From NCBI GenBank assembly GCA_913045445.1, contig CAJWQP010000009.1, forward strand, positions 1-54,277: a DNA stretch of 54,277 nt. Direction: 5' to 3'. Shown here piece after piece: positions 23,130 to 32,370 of this stretch (positions are counted from its first letter, which is position 1; each line of letters opens with the position of its first letter). The stretch is from an uncultured Nitrospina sp. Its GTDB lineage: Bacteria > Nitrospinota > Nitrospinia > Nitrospinales > VA-1. Below the pieces are notes generated by a model. That model saw nothing but the letters and a program-made list of their open reading frames with translations. It searched no databases and was not told where the DNA came from. Position numbers and translations under genes: made by a program.

Positions 23130-23636
23130 TCATTTCTCATCCCACTCCTGCTTTAATTTCTCCAGGGCGGCCAGATGCAATCTCTCTTCCGCCAAAAGGT
23201 GATTGAAAATCATGCGAACATCCATTTTCTTTTCATCAGCAATCAATCGACTCAACACTTGAATGGATCTCTTCTCTGCCTCAATCCCCATGTTGATCGC
23301 CTCCAGATCACTCAAAACTTTTCCCGCCTCTTCCTCAGAAAATGGAAACACCTTCCCTTTAAGTTCACTATTGATGAAGTCTTCGGCCCTGCTTTTCCGG
23401 GAGATTGATTTGTTCGCCACTGCAGGCTGAAGAAATCGAGCCTTGTTCTGAAGAGATTGCATATGTTCTTTTTCCTCATTCGCCAGACGCTCAAAAACAA
23501 CCCGAACTCGAGGATCAACAGCAGACTTAGCCGCTTTATCGTAAAAAACAAAGCCCTGCCTCTCAATACTCAAGCTCACTTCCAAAGCATCAGTACACTG
23601 AAATGAATTCGAATGTTCTTTGTCGGTGGGTTCCAT
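23130..23636 (-). CDS. ferritin-like/rubrerythrin-type di-iron protein
   Basis: 168 aa, four-helix bundle pattern with iron-ligand motifs: Glu in LSIERQGFVFY near residue 22, EEKEH (E-x2-H), Glu in MGIEAEKRSI, and AEERLH (E-x2-H). It lacks a rubredoxin domain. Proteins of this class handle iron or peroxide. The frame is open 153 nt further upstream, but the ATG at 23636 (MEPTDKEHSN) fits the fold start. It stands alone on the minus strand, downstream of nothing obvious; oxidative protection of the neighbouring Fe-S oxidoreductase is only a guess. Confidence 0.75.
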   Translation of the reverse strand: MEPTDKEHSNSFQCTDALEVSLSIERQGFVFYDKAAKSAVDPRVRVVFERLANEEKEHMQSLQNKARFLQPAVANKSISRKSRAEDFINSELKGKVFPFSEEEAGKVLSDLEAINMGIEAEKRSIQVLSRLIADEKKMDVRMIFNHLLAEERLHLAALEKLKQEWDEK

Positions 23637-23960
23637 AAAAACGCAAGCCCCTAAAATAAATTTCGAAATATCAGTGATTATTATTCTACCTTCATACTTC
23701 CCAAAGGCTACCTTAATCCTCAGGATAAACAGAACTTCCCATGTAACAAATGTCCCGGAAAGAAAAAGATTCAAAACGCCTACCTTCAATAAAAAGAATA
23801 TGTTATAGTATCAAAGTCGTTAGGCGGAGCTACTTGGGCCAAATGATTTACCTCCGAAAAACAATCCACCCAGGACGCTTTAGCCTCAGTAAAAGTTATT
23901 CATTCAACTTTCCCAGGGAAGATAATCAACCGGTTGCGCCCGGTTTGTTTTGTTTAATTT
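23637..23960. other. 324-bp region before rnhA with an extended -10 and a leader hairpin
   Basis: An extended -10, TGTTATAGT, lies at 23801-23809 on the plus strand without a good -35. Just before rnhA, AACCGG (23928-23933) pairs with CCGGTT (23940-23945) and is followed by TGTTTTGTTT, an attenuator-like arrangement. No other feature is seen. Confidence 0.4.
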
Positions 23961-24410
23961 ATGCAAAAAATAAAAATTTTCACCGATGGAGCCTGCAGGG
24001 GAAATCCGGGGCCAGGCGGTTACGGTTCTATCATCAGAATCCAGGGCAAAGACAAGGAATTAAGAGGATCGGCAAAGAATACCACCAACAACATCATGGA
24101 ACTCACTGCGGCAGTCGTTGCCCTGAAACAACTGAAGGAACCCAGCGAGGTGGAGCTGACCTCTGACTCCCAGTATCTGGTCAAGGGAATGACTGAGTGG
24201 ATCAAGGGATGGATCAGGAAAGGCTGGGTCACTGCCAGTAAACAGCCGGTAAAAAATAAGGACATATGGATCGAACTCAACCAGTTGAACAATACTCATA
24301 AAATTACCTGGTTATGGGTTCGGGGCCACACGGGACATGCTGAAAATGAACGGTGCGACCAGCTGGCAAATATGGCCATCGATGAAATGACCACTCGGCG
24401 CGGGGTCTGA
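23961..24410 (+). CDS. rnhA: ribonuclease HI
   Basis: Cleaves the RNA strand of RNA-DNA hybrids (R-loops, Okazaki primers). 149 aa, family standard. The catalytic acids are all in place: Asp in IFTDGACRGNPGPGG, Glu in NIMELTAAV, Asp in LTSDSQYL, and Asp in NERCDQLAN. The handle region KGWIRKGWVTASKQPVKNKD is present. The ATG follows the T-rich end of a small hairpin, so expression may be attenuated. Confidence 0.96.
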   Translation: MQKIKIFTDGACRGNPGPGGYGSIIRIQGKDKELRGSAKNTTNNIMELTAAVVALKQLKEPSEVELTSDSQYLVKGMTEWIKGWIRKGWVTASKQPVKNKDIWIELNQLNNTHKITWLWVRGHTGHAENERCDQLANMAIDEMTTRRGV

Positions 24411-24414
24411 AAAA

Positions 24415-24480
24415 ACCACTCGGTGCCGCTGAGCGCGGAGCTAAAATGAACCGCTAAGCGCCACTGAGTAAGGGGCTAAT
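24415..24480. repeat. degenerate dispersed repeat after rnhA
   Basis: Two imperfect tandem units start at CCGCTGAGCGCGGAGCTAAA and CCGCTAAGCGCCACTGAG. The segment CGGTGCCGCTGAGCG matches the fragment at 13841 near rtcB. It is non-coding and similar in style to intergenic repeats of many bacteria. Confidence 0.55.
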
Positions 24481-24555
24481 AGTTGGTGTACGCATAAGTT
24501 AAGTGTAATTGTCGCCCCACAGGCTGTTGATATCTTTAAGGTGAGGTATAAGGAA

Positions 24556-25998
24556 ATGCGGGTCCGTATTAACTTACTACAAAGTCATCCGGTCAAACGA
24601 GTTGTTGGCCGGAAAGCCCTCATGGCGGTCATCCTTACGGTTCCCTTGATTTTCGGTTCCTGCTCCATATTCACACCACAACCCGACAGCAAGGCATCCA
24701 AAGATCCCGATCAAATTTACAAATCGCAACGCGCGAAAAGACCGGGCCTCTCGGCTCATGAGTCGCCTGACGGGAATCCGCCTTTCTGGTACCGGGGGCA
24801 ACGCATGAACCCGGAGACGCTATCATCTGAAGCGGAATCACCGGAACCTCTTTCCACTGAAACCCCAACTTCTCTGCCTGAGAAATCTTTCTCATTTCCT
24901 GAAATTTTCACCGATGACCTGGACCAGGCATCTCTAAAAAAAGCGATCCTCAATCAATTGCAAACAATGGAATTCACCGATCCATCAAAAACCGAACGTA
25001 TGGGTAATTTGATGGTGACCCGTGGCTGGCTACAGGAAACACTCACTTCCTTCTTGAATCTGATAAAAGAAAATCTACCGCTGGAAGAGTTCAGCCAACG
25101 TCTTAAAAAGGAATTTGTGATACACCGCGTGGGCAAGGGAAAACACAAACAGGTTCTTTTTACCGGATATTACGCGCCAACGATGGAAGCAAGCCGGGTA
25201 AAAACGAAACTGTACCGCTACCCCATTTATAAACTCCCAGAATCATCCCCGCACCTTAAGCTTGTAGGAAACGACACGAATTATAACATCAGGGGATCAT
25301 CCAACCCCGGCGCACGGGAATGGCGTAACTACACTCGCAGGCAAATCGATGGCGAAGGAGTTCTTGCTGGCCAGGGACTTGAGATCGCCTGGCTGAAAAA
25401 TGATGTTGATCGGTTCTTCCTCCACATTCAGGGATCAGGGCAACTCATGTTTCGTGATGGAATGACAATGGGCGCACATTATGCTGGGGTCAACAATTAT
25501 AAATTCGGTGGACTGGGCAAACGCATGGTAGCCGATGGGGTGATTGAACTGGCACAAGGGTCCATGCAGGGGATTAAAAAATATTTCACGGAACATCCTG
25601 AAGACATCGAGAAGTACTTATTCCAGAATAAACGATATATCTTTTTCAAACTTGCCGAGTCGGGCAGTCCACGCGGATCTGGCGGAAGCGAGCTTGTTGG
25701 CGGACGGTCAATCGCCACCGACAAAAAGATTTATCCGGCAGGAGGACTCGCCTTCGTGCAACTGCGTAAACCCGTCCTCGACAAAAACAACAAAATCGTT
25801 CGCTGGGAAAAGTTCTCGCGGTTCATGATCGACCAGGACACCGGCAACGCGATCCGTGGAACAGGAAGGGCGGACTTCTATTTTGGAATTGGTGACCGTG
25901 CCGGAGCTAAAGCAGGACACTTCCACGAACGCGGCGACGTTTTCTATATCGTTAAAAGAATGAATCCAGGCGACATCCAACCGATCATCGCCCATTAA
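24556..25998 (+). CDS. mltA: membrane-bound lytic murein transglycosylase A, lipoprotein
   Basis: Cleaves glycan strands to form 1,6-anhydro ends. The protein is 480 aa from the ATG. The lipobox LIFGSC places it as an outer- or inner-membrane lipoprotein. A proline/serine-rich linker runs to about residue 110, followed by the MltA barrel domain (VLFTGYYAP) and the 3D domain (FFLHIQGSGQL, FRDGMTMGAHYAGVN, then RGTGRADFYFGIGDRAGAKAG near the end). The longest frame starts at GTG 24541. ATG 24556 is preferred because AAGGTGAGG then sits 9 nt upstream. Confidence 0.92.
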   Translation: MRVRINLLQSHPVKRVVGRKALMAVILTVPLIFGSCSIFTPQPDSKASKDPDQIYKSQRAKRPGLSAHESPDGNPPFWYRGQRMNPETLSSEAESPEPLSTETPTSLPEKSFSFPEIFTDDLDQASLKKAILNQLQTMEFTDPSKTERMGNLMVTRGWLQETLTSFLNLIKENLPLEEFSQRLKKEFVIHRVGKGKHKQVLFTGYYAPTMEASRVKTKLYRYPIYKLPESSPHLKLVGNDTNYNIRGSSNPGAREWRNYTRRQIDGEGVLAGQGLEIAWLKNDVDRFFLHIQGSGQLMFRDGMTMGAHYAGVNNYKFGGLGKRMVADGVIELAQGSMQGIKKYFTEHPEDIEKYLFQNKRYIFFKLAESGSPRGSGGSELVGGRSIATDKKIYPAGGLAFVQLRKPVLDKNNKIVRWEKFSRFMIDQDTGNAIRGTGRADFYFGIGDRAGAKAGHFHERGDVFYIVKRMNPGDIQPIIAH

Positions 25999-25999
25999 A

Positions 26000-26671
26000 T
26001 CATTCTTCTTCCGGCCAAGCAAATTTACCTATGAGCGGCACAAACCTGCAACTCCCCATTTTACGCTTTATCACCCGGTCGCCATGTTTGGTAATAACAA
26101 CCAGGTCTTGGGTTTCTCTCCCGCCAACCGGCGCGACCAACCGTCCTTTATCGGCCAACTGCTCAATCAATGCAGCAGGAACCTCTGGCGTGGAAGCCGA
26201 GATAAGAATTACATCGAATGGGGACTGGTCCCGCCAGCCATAAGTGCCATCGAATGCCTTGTATACAATGTTCTCGTACCCCAACCCTTCCAGCAAACCC
26301 TTGGTTTTTTTGGCGAGGGGCTTGATCCGTTCAATCGTAAACACCTGCGAAGCCAACTCGGCTAAAATAGCTGTCTGGTAACCCGATCCAGTTCCGATTT
26401 CCAGAATCCGCTCTTCGCCCTTCAATTGTAAAGCCTGCGTCATCAACGCAACGATGTAAGGTTGCGAAATCGTCTGGTTCTCACCGATGGGTAAAGGACA
26501 ATCCCCATAGGCTCTGTGTTGAAGCGACGTGTTGACGAAAAGGTGGCGCGGCACCCTGCTCATGGCCTCCATCACTGCGAGATCTTTGATACCCCGACCC
26601 AACAGTTGCTCTTCTATCATTTTGCGCCTTTGTCCGGCGTTGGCCTGTATGGCCTGTTCCGTCAATTCCAT
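26000..26671 (-). CDS. pcm: protein-L-isoaspartate O-methyltransferase
   Basis: Repairs isoaspartyl residues in aged proteins using SAM. 223 aa with motif I LEIGTGSGYQTAILAEL near residue 90, the pre-motif YGDCPLPIGENQTISQPYIVA, and the post-motif APVGGRETQDLV. AGGAG lies upstream of the ATG. It converges on mltA with 1 nt between the stop codons. A small conserved gene lies 85 nt upstream on the same strand. Confidence 0.95.
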   Translation of the reverse strand: MELTEQAIQANAGQRRKMIEEQLLGRGIKDLAVMEAMSRVPRHLFVNTSLQHRAYGDCPLPIGENQTISQPYIVALMTQALQLKGEERILEIGTGSGYQTAILAELASQVFTIERIKPLAKKTKGLLEGLGYENIVYKAFDGTYGWRDQSPFDVILISASTPEVPAALIEQLADKGRLVAPVGGRETQDLVVITKHGDRVIKRKMGSCRFVPLIGKFAWPEEE

Positions 26672-26756
26672 CTGGAACGATCTCCTATAGACTCAACCGG
26701 GTGTTGCAACCGGTCAGGACAATTCGGGAAAAGTATTTTTAAAGGGCGGGGAATTC

Positions 26757-27083
26757 TCAATGTAGATGGCGGGACATCCTGTTCGTGCCCCCACTGAACG
26801 TCTTGAATCCGAATCGCTCAATCGGGCTTTCCCCCTCATAACTTTCTAAAGCGGCTTCCACTTTATGAGGGTTTTGATAGAAAACAAGATCCCAGCAACC
26901 TTGGCCTTTCTCATACTTGAGGAGGTAGATGTTGTGGTCGTCAGCTTCCACTTTATAGTAGACCGCACCTTCGCCATACCACCTGTCCACCACCTCTTTC
27001 ACCTTGTATTGGCGGTTGCAAAGCTGGAAGGCGACGGGCCTTTTTTTTATTTGATATCCTGAACGACACTCAACCTTGATCAT
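26757..27083 (-). CDS. small conserved protein resembling DUF6504-type domains
   Basis: 108 aa, soluble. The pattern RPVAFQLCNRQYKVKEVVDRWY, then YYKVEADDHNIYLLKYEKGQGCWDLV, resembles the DUF6504 group, small beta-rich proteins that in other bacteria occur near DNA-repair genes. The family call is from memory of its pattern only. It could be co-transcribed with pcm. Function unknown. Confidence 0.6.
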   Translation of the reverse strand: MIKVECRSGYQIKKRPVAFQLCNRQYKVKEVVDRWYGEGAVYYKVEADDHNIYLLKYEKGQGCWDLVFYQNPHKVEAALESYEGESPIERFGFKTFSGGTNRMSRHLH

Positions 27084-27221
27084 GTTCCAATATTAGGCTC
27101 TAACCGGTTAAAAGTAAACTATTATTTGACGCGGCAAAAGGCTTCCCCGTACAATCGTCAAACCCTTTAAAAACATAGCTTATCTTAATCCGAGTCCAAA
27201 CCTGAAACACGCGGAAATCTC

Positions 27222-28082
27222 ATGCTGAGACCTGACCTCTTACGGATCAAAAATTACCTCAACACTCTGGTGGGAGAAAGAAACCCTCACAGCTCTCCCG
27301 ATTCCCTCAAGTGTTGCGCCGATTATATCGCGGATCAGTTTCAACACTCTCAACTGATCGTCCGGGAAGAGCAGGTCCCCTTTGAAGCCGGGGCATCAGA
27401 CAATATTCTGGGATACAAAAAGGGAACTGCCCATGACCTCAACCCATTTGTCCTCGCCGCGCATTATGATACAGTCGAAGGGTCGCCCGGTGCCGATGAC
27501 AACGCCAGCGCTGTGGCCGCTCTGCTGGAAACAGCTCATTGCCTGCAATCGGTTCCTCTCAAAACGCCTCTGGTGTTTGCCGCGTTCACGTTGGAGGAAT
27601 ACGGATTTATTGGAAGCCATCACCATATTGTCGAAACGAAGAAACTTGGAAACGGATTCAGCGGAATGATCTCATTGGAAATGGTAGGCTATCGGGATAG
27701 CAGACCCGGCGCGCAAAGTTACCCGGTTTATGTGGACCCGACCCACTATCCGGAAACAGGGGATTTTATTGCGGTGGTCGGTAACGAGCCTTCGGCAAAA
27801 CTGACCCATCTGGTAGCCGAGGGGATGCGTGACGCTGAACCCGCTTTGCCGATAGAACAACTTATCGTACCCGGACGAGGCGATGAGTTTACTGAAGTCC
27901 GCTTGAGCGACCACTCTCCTTTTTGGGAACACGACATTCCTGCTGTCATGCTCACCGACACCGCTTTTTTCAGAAACCCAAATTACCATCAGGCCTCTGA
28001 TACACTGGACACTCTCGACCTGGAATTCATCCGTGATACCACAGCGGCGGTGACCGGGTTCCTGAAATATCATCTGACTTGA
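27222..28082 (+). CDS. M28-family zinc peptidase
   Basis: 286 aa, probably cytoplasmic as there is no signal peptide. Metal-ligand motifs of M28 are visible: AAHYDTVEGSPGADDNASA (His, Asp), TLEEYGFIGS (catalytic Glu pair), ISLEMVGY (Glu or Asp position), and NYHQASDTLDTLD (His). Probably an aminopeptidase acting on di/oligopeptides, though the M28 family also includes glutaminyl cyclases. It stands alone and is followed by a MITE-like repeat. Confidence 0.85.
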   Translation: MLRPDLLRIKNYLNTLVGERNPHSSPDSLKCCADYIADQFQHSQLIVREEQVPFEAGASDNILGYKKGTAHDLNPFVLAAHYDTVEGSPGADDNASAVAALLETAHCLQSVPLKTPLVFAAFTLEEYGFIGSHHHIVETKKLGNGFSGMISLEMVGYRDSRPGAQSYPVYVDPTHYPETGDFIAVVGNEPSAKLTHLVAEGMRDAEPALPIEQLIVPGRGDEFTEVRLSDHSPFWEHDIPAVMLTDTAFFRNPNYHQASDTLDTLDLEFIRDTTAAVTGFLKYHLT

Positions 28083-28150
28083 ACAAATATCAGGATACTG
28101 AAAAGTATTCTTAGCGGGCAATCACTAGATATCAAGCGAGTAGGAAAATC

Positions 28151-28225
28151 AAATCCCCCCAACCTCCTTCGTAGAAGGGGGAGCTTCAATAGACCCCTCT
28201 TTTCAAAGAAGGGCTGGGGTGATTT
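28151..28225. repeat. MITE-like 75-bp element with inverted ends and two hairpins
   Basis: The left end AAATCCCCCCAACC (28151-28164) matches the reverse complement of the right end, AAATCACCCCAGCC (28212-28225), at 12 of 14 positions. Inside are two imperfect hairpins: CTCCTTC-GTA-GAAGGGGGAG, and CCCTCTTTTCAAAGAAGGG. This design is familiar from short non-autonomous repeats in many bacterial genomes. It lies between the M28 gene and the AsmA-like gene. Confidence 0.65.
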
Positions 28226-28254
28226 AACACTTCTCATTAATATGCGTACCATCT

Positions 28255-31200
28255 ATGAAACGAGACTCTGAACAGGAAAACACTCTCTCTCCCAAAGAGG
28301 ATCAATCATCTCAGGAACCCAAACCTGAGAAACGGGGATGGCTGAGTTTGGCTCGTATCTGTATCGGACTGTTACTGTCCTTTGTGCTTCTTGTGGTGGT
28401 CGCCGGGATCGTTCTCGAATATTATCTCCCTTCTGAAACTCTGACACCCATCGCTCGCCGTGAGTTGTCACGCGTTCTCAAGACACCGGTAGACATCCAA
28501 CGCATCGACCTCAGCCTGTTGCGCGGGGTGAGCCTCAACAAACTGGGACTGGGAAAGGATAACTCTATCATCAGCATTGAGCGTGTCGTGCTTGATTATG
28601 ACCTCAGCCAGATCATGCGGGGAGTACTTGTCATCAACCAGATCATCGTTGACCGGCCTACCGTTCATGCCATTTCGAAAAACGGGATATGGAATTTTCA
28701 ACCTCTGCTGGAACTCGGCGGAACAGGCGGGTCCGCAAAAAAACAGACCGATAAACCAGCGGACCTTCCTCTGGTCCCTTTCGCGATTGATTTAAAAAAA
28801 CTGGTGGTAAAAAATATCTCGCTCAATCTTGATATGGACGGGCAAATGAAGGCCCGACTCGATGGACTCACTTTATCGGCTCAAGGTTCGGCCAATCTTT
28901 CGGGAATCGATTTAATGCTCAATGTAAAAATGGTTCCCCCGGCGGACAAGCAGGGACATAACATTGAATTTTTCAACCATCAGCCACAGGAAATTATTTT
29001 TAAGACCAGAGCGGAAACCGATCTTAATTTTTCAACCCGCGATCTTAACAAGGTCGCTCTTGATGGAACATTCGGCTTCGCACACAATCGTGTTCGCGCT
29101 GGAAGAGACCTGCCATCGACCGACATCTCTGGAAATGCGAGTCTGGATGTAACAGTTAAAGAACAGGAACTCAACCTGCACTCTATCAAGCTGGGCCTGG
29201 GTCAAAACAATCAAGTAGAACTGTCGGGACAGGTTCGCAAATTCCTCGCCAACCCCGAATTCAACCTCGCCATAGATAACGGATCGTTCGACCTCGGTGA
29301 ACTGGTCCGCATCGCCGGCCCTCTTATCCCCAGGGTCAAAGCGCAGGGTTTACTCAAAATTGCCAGACTCCAGGCTAAGGGGGAAATGCCCGGATTCAAA
29401 CCGGAGACCATTGAACTGCGAAATGGCGATATCTCAATGAAGAACTTTTCCGCAGACCATGATGATCTCGGCGCTCACATTGAAAACATGAATATGAATC
29501 TGGCGCTGAAGGAAGCCATCATCGAAAATACCGCGCCAAAAGTGGTGGATGCCGATGTTGATGTGAGCATAGAAAAGGGACGTCTCAAGGAATTGGCATT
29601 TTCAGGGCTGAATAAAAAAGTTTCGTTTCAGGTGAGCGGACCCAACCTCTCCAGCGCAAAGGTTAACGCTAACTCAAGCTTGAATGAGGTCCGTTACCAG
29701 CACCCGGATTTTGGAACTGTCGGCACTTCTCTCAAAACACATTTTGCGGCTGAAGGTGATTTTATCGCGGGGCACTTTGAATCGGTTGAAGCCTCTCTTC
29801 ACCTGGGAGATTTTTTTGAAACAGCCGTGAAAGCTGAGGCCAAAAACTTTGGGAAAGAGGGATTCAATGCATCTCATAAGCTGGCTCTGGATATGAGTCG
29901 AACAATGCCCCTCCTGCCGAAAAACTTGAGTGACAAGTTAAAAGGCTTGGGTCTCAGCGGCGTGATAAAAACCTCCCATTCGATTGAAGGAAAACTGGAC
30001 TCTGCATTCCAACCGCAAAAAGTAAATATCAAATCTGACATCAACCTGCGGTCCATGAACATTAAACTGGAAAATCCGGAAGCGAGCATTCAACAGTTCA
30101 ACGCAGATGTTTCTCTGCCGGTAGAATACGATGCTGCGCAGGGCATCAAAGTTCCCTGGCTGATGGTCAAAACAGAATCAAAGGGTATCCAGGCACTGGA
30201 TAACTGGAAAGTAGAACCTTTTAATACTGAATTGAAAGTTGCTATGGAAAAATTCTACCCTTTATCCGGCAATCAGGGAATCCTACCGGTCACCGCGCAG
30301 ATAACCTTTCAGACAAAAGCTGTGAAATCGGCCAACCCGCCTCTTGAAATTCGTGGACTGGCCCTGTCAACTTCGCTGAAGGGCGATCTCCATGGAAGGG
30401 ACGCTCGCAACCTGACCGCTAAAGCAACGATGACCTTCGACGGAACAAACGCTTTGGACAAAGTTTCCACTGGCTCCGCCAAAACAGAAATCATCGCAGA
30501 CGTTCATGATATTTCTCTCACCCGCACACGACTCTCCATAAAATCACAAGTGAACGCGCCATCTCTCAAGGAAGGGGATTTGCAGATTAAACTGGGGAAA
30601 GTTGCGTTTGAAAGTTTATCCCGGCAGGACCTCAAAAAAGGCAAGATCGACCTCAATCGGCTCCAGTTGAATATTCCTGCTTTGCTCCAAATCAATGCCA
30701 GGGGGAATGTTGAAGAGTGGGGGAAATCCATTGACTTTGAAAACCTGCTGGGAAGTGTTCAATTAGCCCCTTTATGGGCCCTAGTACCTCAAGCGATAAA
30801 GGGGAAATTACCCGCCCTCGAAATCGAAGGAACAGCAGGTTTTCAACTCACCGCAAAGGGGGAACTGCCTGAAAAATTTTCCCTGGAATCCTCCGACTTG
30901 CCGTTTGAAGCTCAAACTGTTTTTGGCCTGAATAATGTGTCCCTTTCGGTTCCAGAAATCGAAGGCCTGAACATTAAGAACCTGTCGACAAAAACCCGCG
31001 TCGGAATAAAAAATAATTCGGTCGGCATCGAAGGCAAGGTTTCCATGGCAAAGCTCTCCCTGACTGATGTCCTGGATGAGACCACGCTCGACCCTGACTT
31101 CAATTTCAAATATACACTGGATGGATTCGACAAACTGTCTGTTAAAAACCATCAACTGACCTTGCCTTCCAGCGGCATTCAACACACTCTTAAAGGAAGA

Positions 31201-32370
31201 GTAGAGGGCTTAAAAAGATTTATTGCCGGGAAATCCGAGCCAACCCCGGCAGAATTGACAAAACGACTGAACATTTCTCTCATCACGAAAAATAAAATCG
31301 ACTTGGAAAAAGCCCTGGCGGAAATTCCGGTAACCGGTGAGTCTATGAAAGGGAAGGGAACCCTGGGCACTAGCCTGAACGTGAGCCTGGCTCCCGGAAA
31401 CCATCTGATCCTGGACGGCGCAGTCGGATTCGGCAAAATACGGGTGGGAATTCCCGACAAACTGCAAGTCGGTGAGATCAACGGTAAATTTCTGTTCAAC
31501 AAAAAATTCCTGCTGGATGAAAATCTGTTACCCGCCACCACTGACAAGTTCAGTGCGTCACGCAAAGGTTTTTTTAACCAGGTTCGCGACCACTCGCGAC
31601 ATAAAAACATCCTGCGCATCGATGCGATTACAGCACAGGGCATTAAAGCGACGGGAATCAACCTGGACCTTTTCTTCAGAGACAACCACCTTGCTGTAGA
31701 AAAATTTTTATTCGATGTGCTGGGAGGGTCGGTCGCAGGCAACCTGTTTCTTGAACAAACTCCGGAAGGTCCGGTTATGAATTTCTCCACCGAGTTCGCC
31801 GCACTGGATTTCGAAAACCTGGCACAAAAAACCACTGGGCGTGGAGGCAGGAAAAACACCAGCGTGCTGAATACAGCGGAAAAAATTCTCGGGGCGGCTC
31901 TGGGTATAAGGAAGGATGATCTGGCTGATCTGGACGGCAATCTAAAACTTTCTTTCAAGGTCAAGCAGGGAGAAAAAACGGGAAAGATTAATCTGGATCA
32001 GGTTGGAGCGAACATCGCCATCACTCGAATCGGTCCCGAACTTTTAGACCGCGTGCTTTTGTTTCTGGATCCGGAAGAGAGCAAACCGGCTATTCTTGAG
32101 ACTCGACTGAAACTCAAGCTGGCATCGCCTCACCGTATTCTGATTCGGATCGAAAACGGAAACCTCAGCGTGGAGGCATGGCTTAAAAACAAACTCATGG
32201 GAGGCATCATCAAAGCGCCGGAACTGAGACGGGTCCCTATTTCATCTCTTAAAAATTTCGATCAGATATCTGAACAGTTGCAGGTTCTTTCCGGACTCAA
32301 TGAGGCGTTACAATATCTGTCCGCAAATGGAGTGGTCTTCGAGAAGGATGGCACTCTGAAACTTTTCTAA
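28255..32370 (+). CDS. AsmA-family giant envelope protein
   Basis: 1371 aa. A cytoplasmic acidic head and one transmembrane segment at about residues 33-55 precede a very long periplasmic part. The part after the membrane (RVLKTPVDIQRIDLSLLRGVSLNKLGL...) is the classic AsmA N-terminal repeat. The bulk is beta-strand rich, as in the repeating-beta-groove proteins AsmA, TamB and YhdP, which are linked to phospholipid transport between membranes. The C-terminal region (ILETRLKLKLASPHRIL...) resembles the AsmA C-terminal domain. No Shine-Dalgarno precedes the ATG. A second such gene lies at 41135, and the two bracket the hflKC-trkAH-oadABG block. Confidence 0.8.
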   Translation: MKRDSEQENTLSPKEDQSSQEPKPEKRGWLSLARICIGLLLSFVLLVVVAGIVLEYYLPSETLTPIARRELSRVLKTPVDIQRIDLSLLRGVSLNKLGLGKDNSIISIERVVLDYDLSQIMRGVLVINQIIVDRPTVHAISKNGIWNFQPLLELGGTGGSAKKQTDKPADLPLVPFAIDLKKLVVKNISLNLDMDGQMKARLDGLTLSAQGSANLSGIDLMLNVKMVPPADKQGHNIEFFNHQPQEIIFKTRAETDLNFSTRDLNKVALDGTFGFAHNRVRAGRDLPSTDISGNASLDVTVKEQELNLHSIKLGLGQNNQVELSGQVRKFLANPEFNLAIDNGSFDLGELVRIAGPLIPRVKAQGLLKIARLQAKGEMPGFKPETIELRNGDISMKNFSADHDDLGAHIENMNMNLALKEAIIENTAPKVVDADVDVSIEKGRLKELAFSGLNKKVSFQVSGPNLSSAKVNANSSLNEVRYQHPDFGTVGTSLKTHFAAEGDFIAGHFESVEASLHLGDFFETAVKAEAKNFGKEGFNASHKLALDMSRTMPLLPKNLSDKLKGLGLSGVIKTSHSIEGKLDSAFQPQKVNIKSDINLRSMNIKLENPEASIQQFNADVSLPVEYDAAQGIKVPWLMVKTESKGIQALDNWKVEPFNTELKVAMEKFYPLSGNQGILPVTAQITFQTKAVKSANPPLEIRGLALSTSLKGDLHGRDARNLTAKATMTFDGTNALDKVSTGSAKTEIIADVHDISLTRTRLSIKSQVNAPSLKEGDLQIKLGKVAFESLSRQDLKKGKIDLNRLQLNIPALLQINARGNVEEWGKSIDFENLLGSVQLAPLWALVPQAIKGKLPALEIEGTAGFQLTAKGELPEKFSLESSDLPFEAQTVFGLNNVSLSVPEIEGLNIKNLSTKTRVGIKNNSVGIEGKVSMAKLSLTDVLDETTLDPDFNFKYTLDGFDKLSVKNHQLTLPSSGIQHTLKGRVEGLKRFIAGKSEPTPAELTKRLNISLITKNKIDLEKALAEIPVTGESMKGKGTLGTSLNVSLAPGNHLILDGAVGFGKIRVGIPDKLQVGEINGKFLFNKKFLLDENLLPATTDKFSASRKGFFNQVRDHSRHKNILRIDAITAQGIKATGINLDLFFRDNHLAVEKFLFDVLGGSVAGNLFLEQTPEGPVMNFSTEFAALDFENLAQKTTGRGGRKNTSVLNTAEKILGAALGIRKDDLADLDGNLKLSFKVKQGEKTGKINLDQVGANIAITRIGPELLDRVLLFLDPEESKPAILETRLKLKLASPHRILIRIENGNLSVEAWLKNKLMGGIIKAPELRRVPISSLKNFDQISEQLQVLSGLNEALQYLSANGVVFEKDGTLKLF

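Noticed and set aside
23750-24166. 138-codon frame in front of and overlapping rnhA
   Set aside because: It overlaps the rnhA coding region in another frame, and its product has no recognisable pattern.
31179-31964. 261-codon open frame antisense to the AsmA-like gene
   Set aside because: The plus-strand product is a coherent AsmA-family protein; the antisense product is serine/arginine-rich with no domain, typical of a shadow frame.
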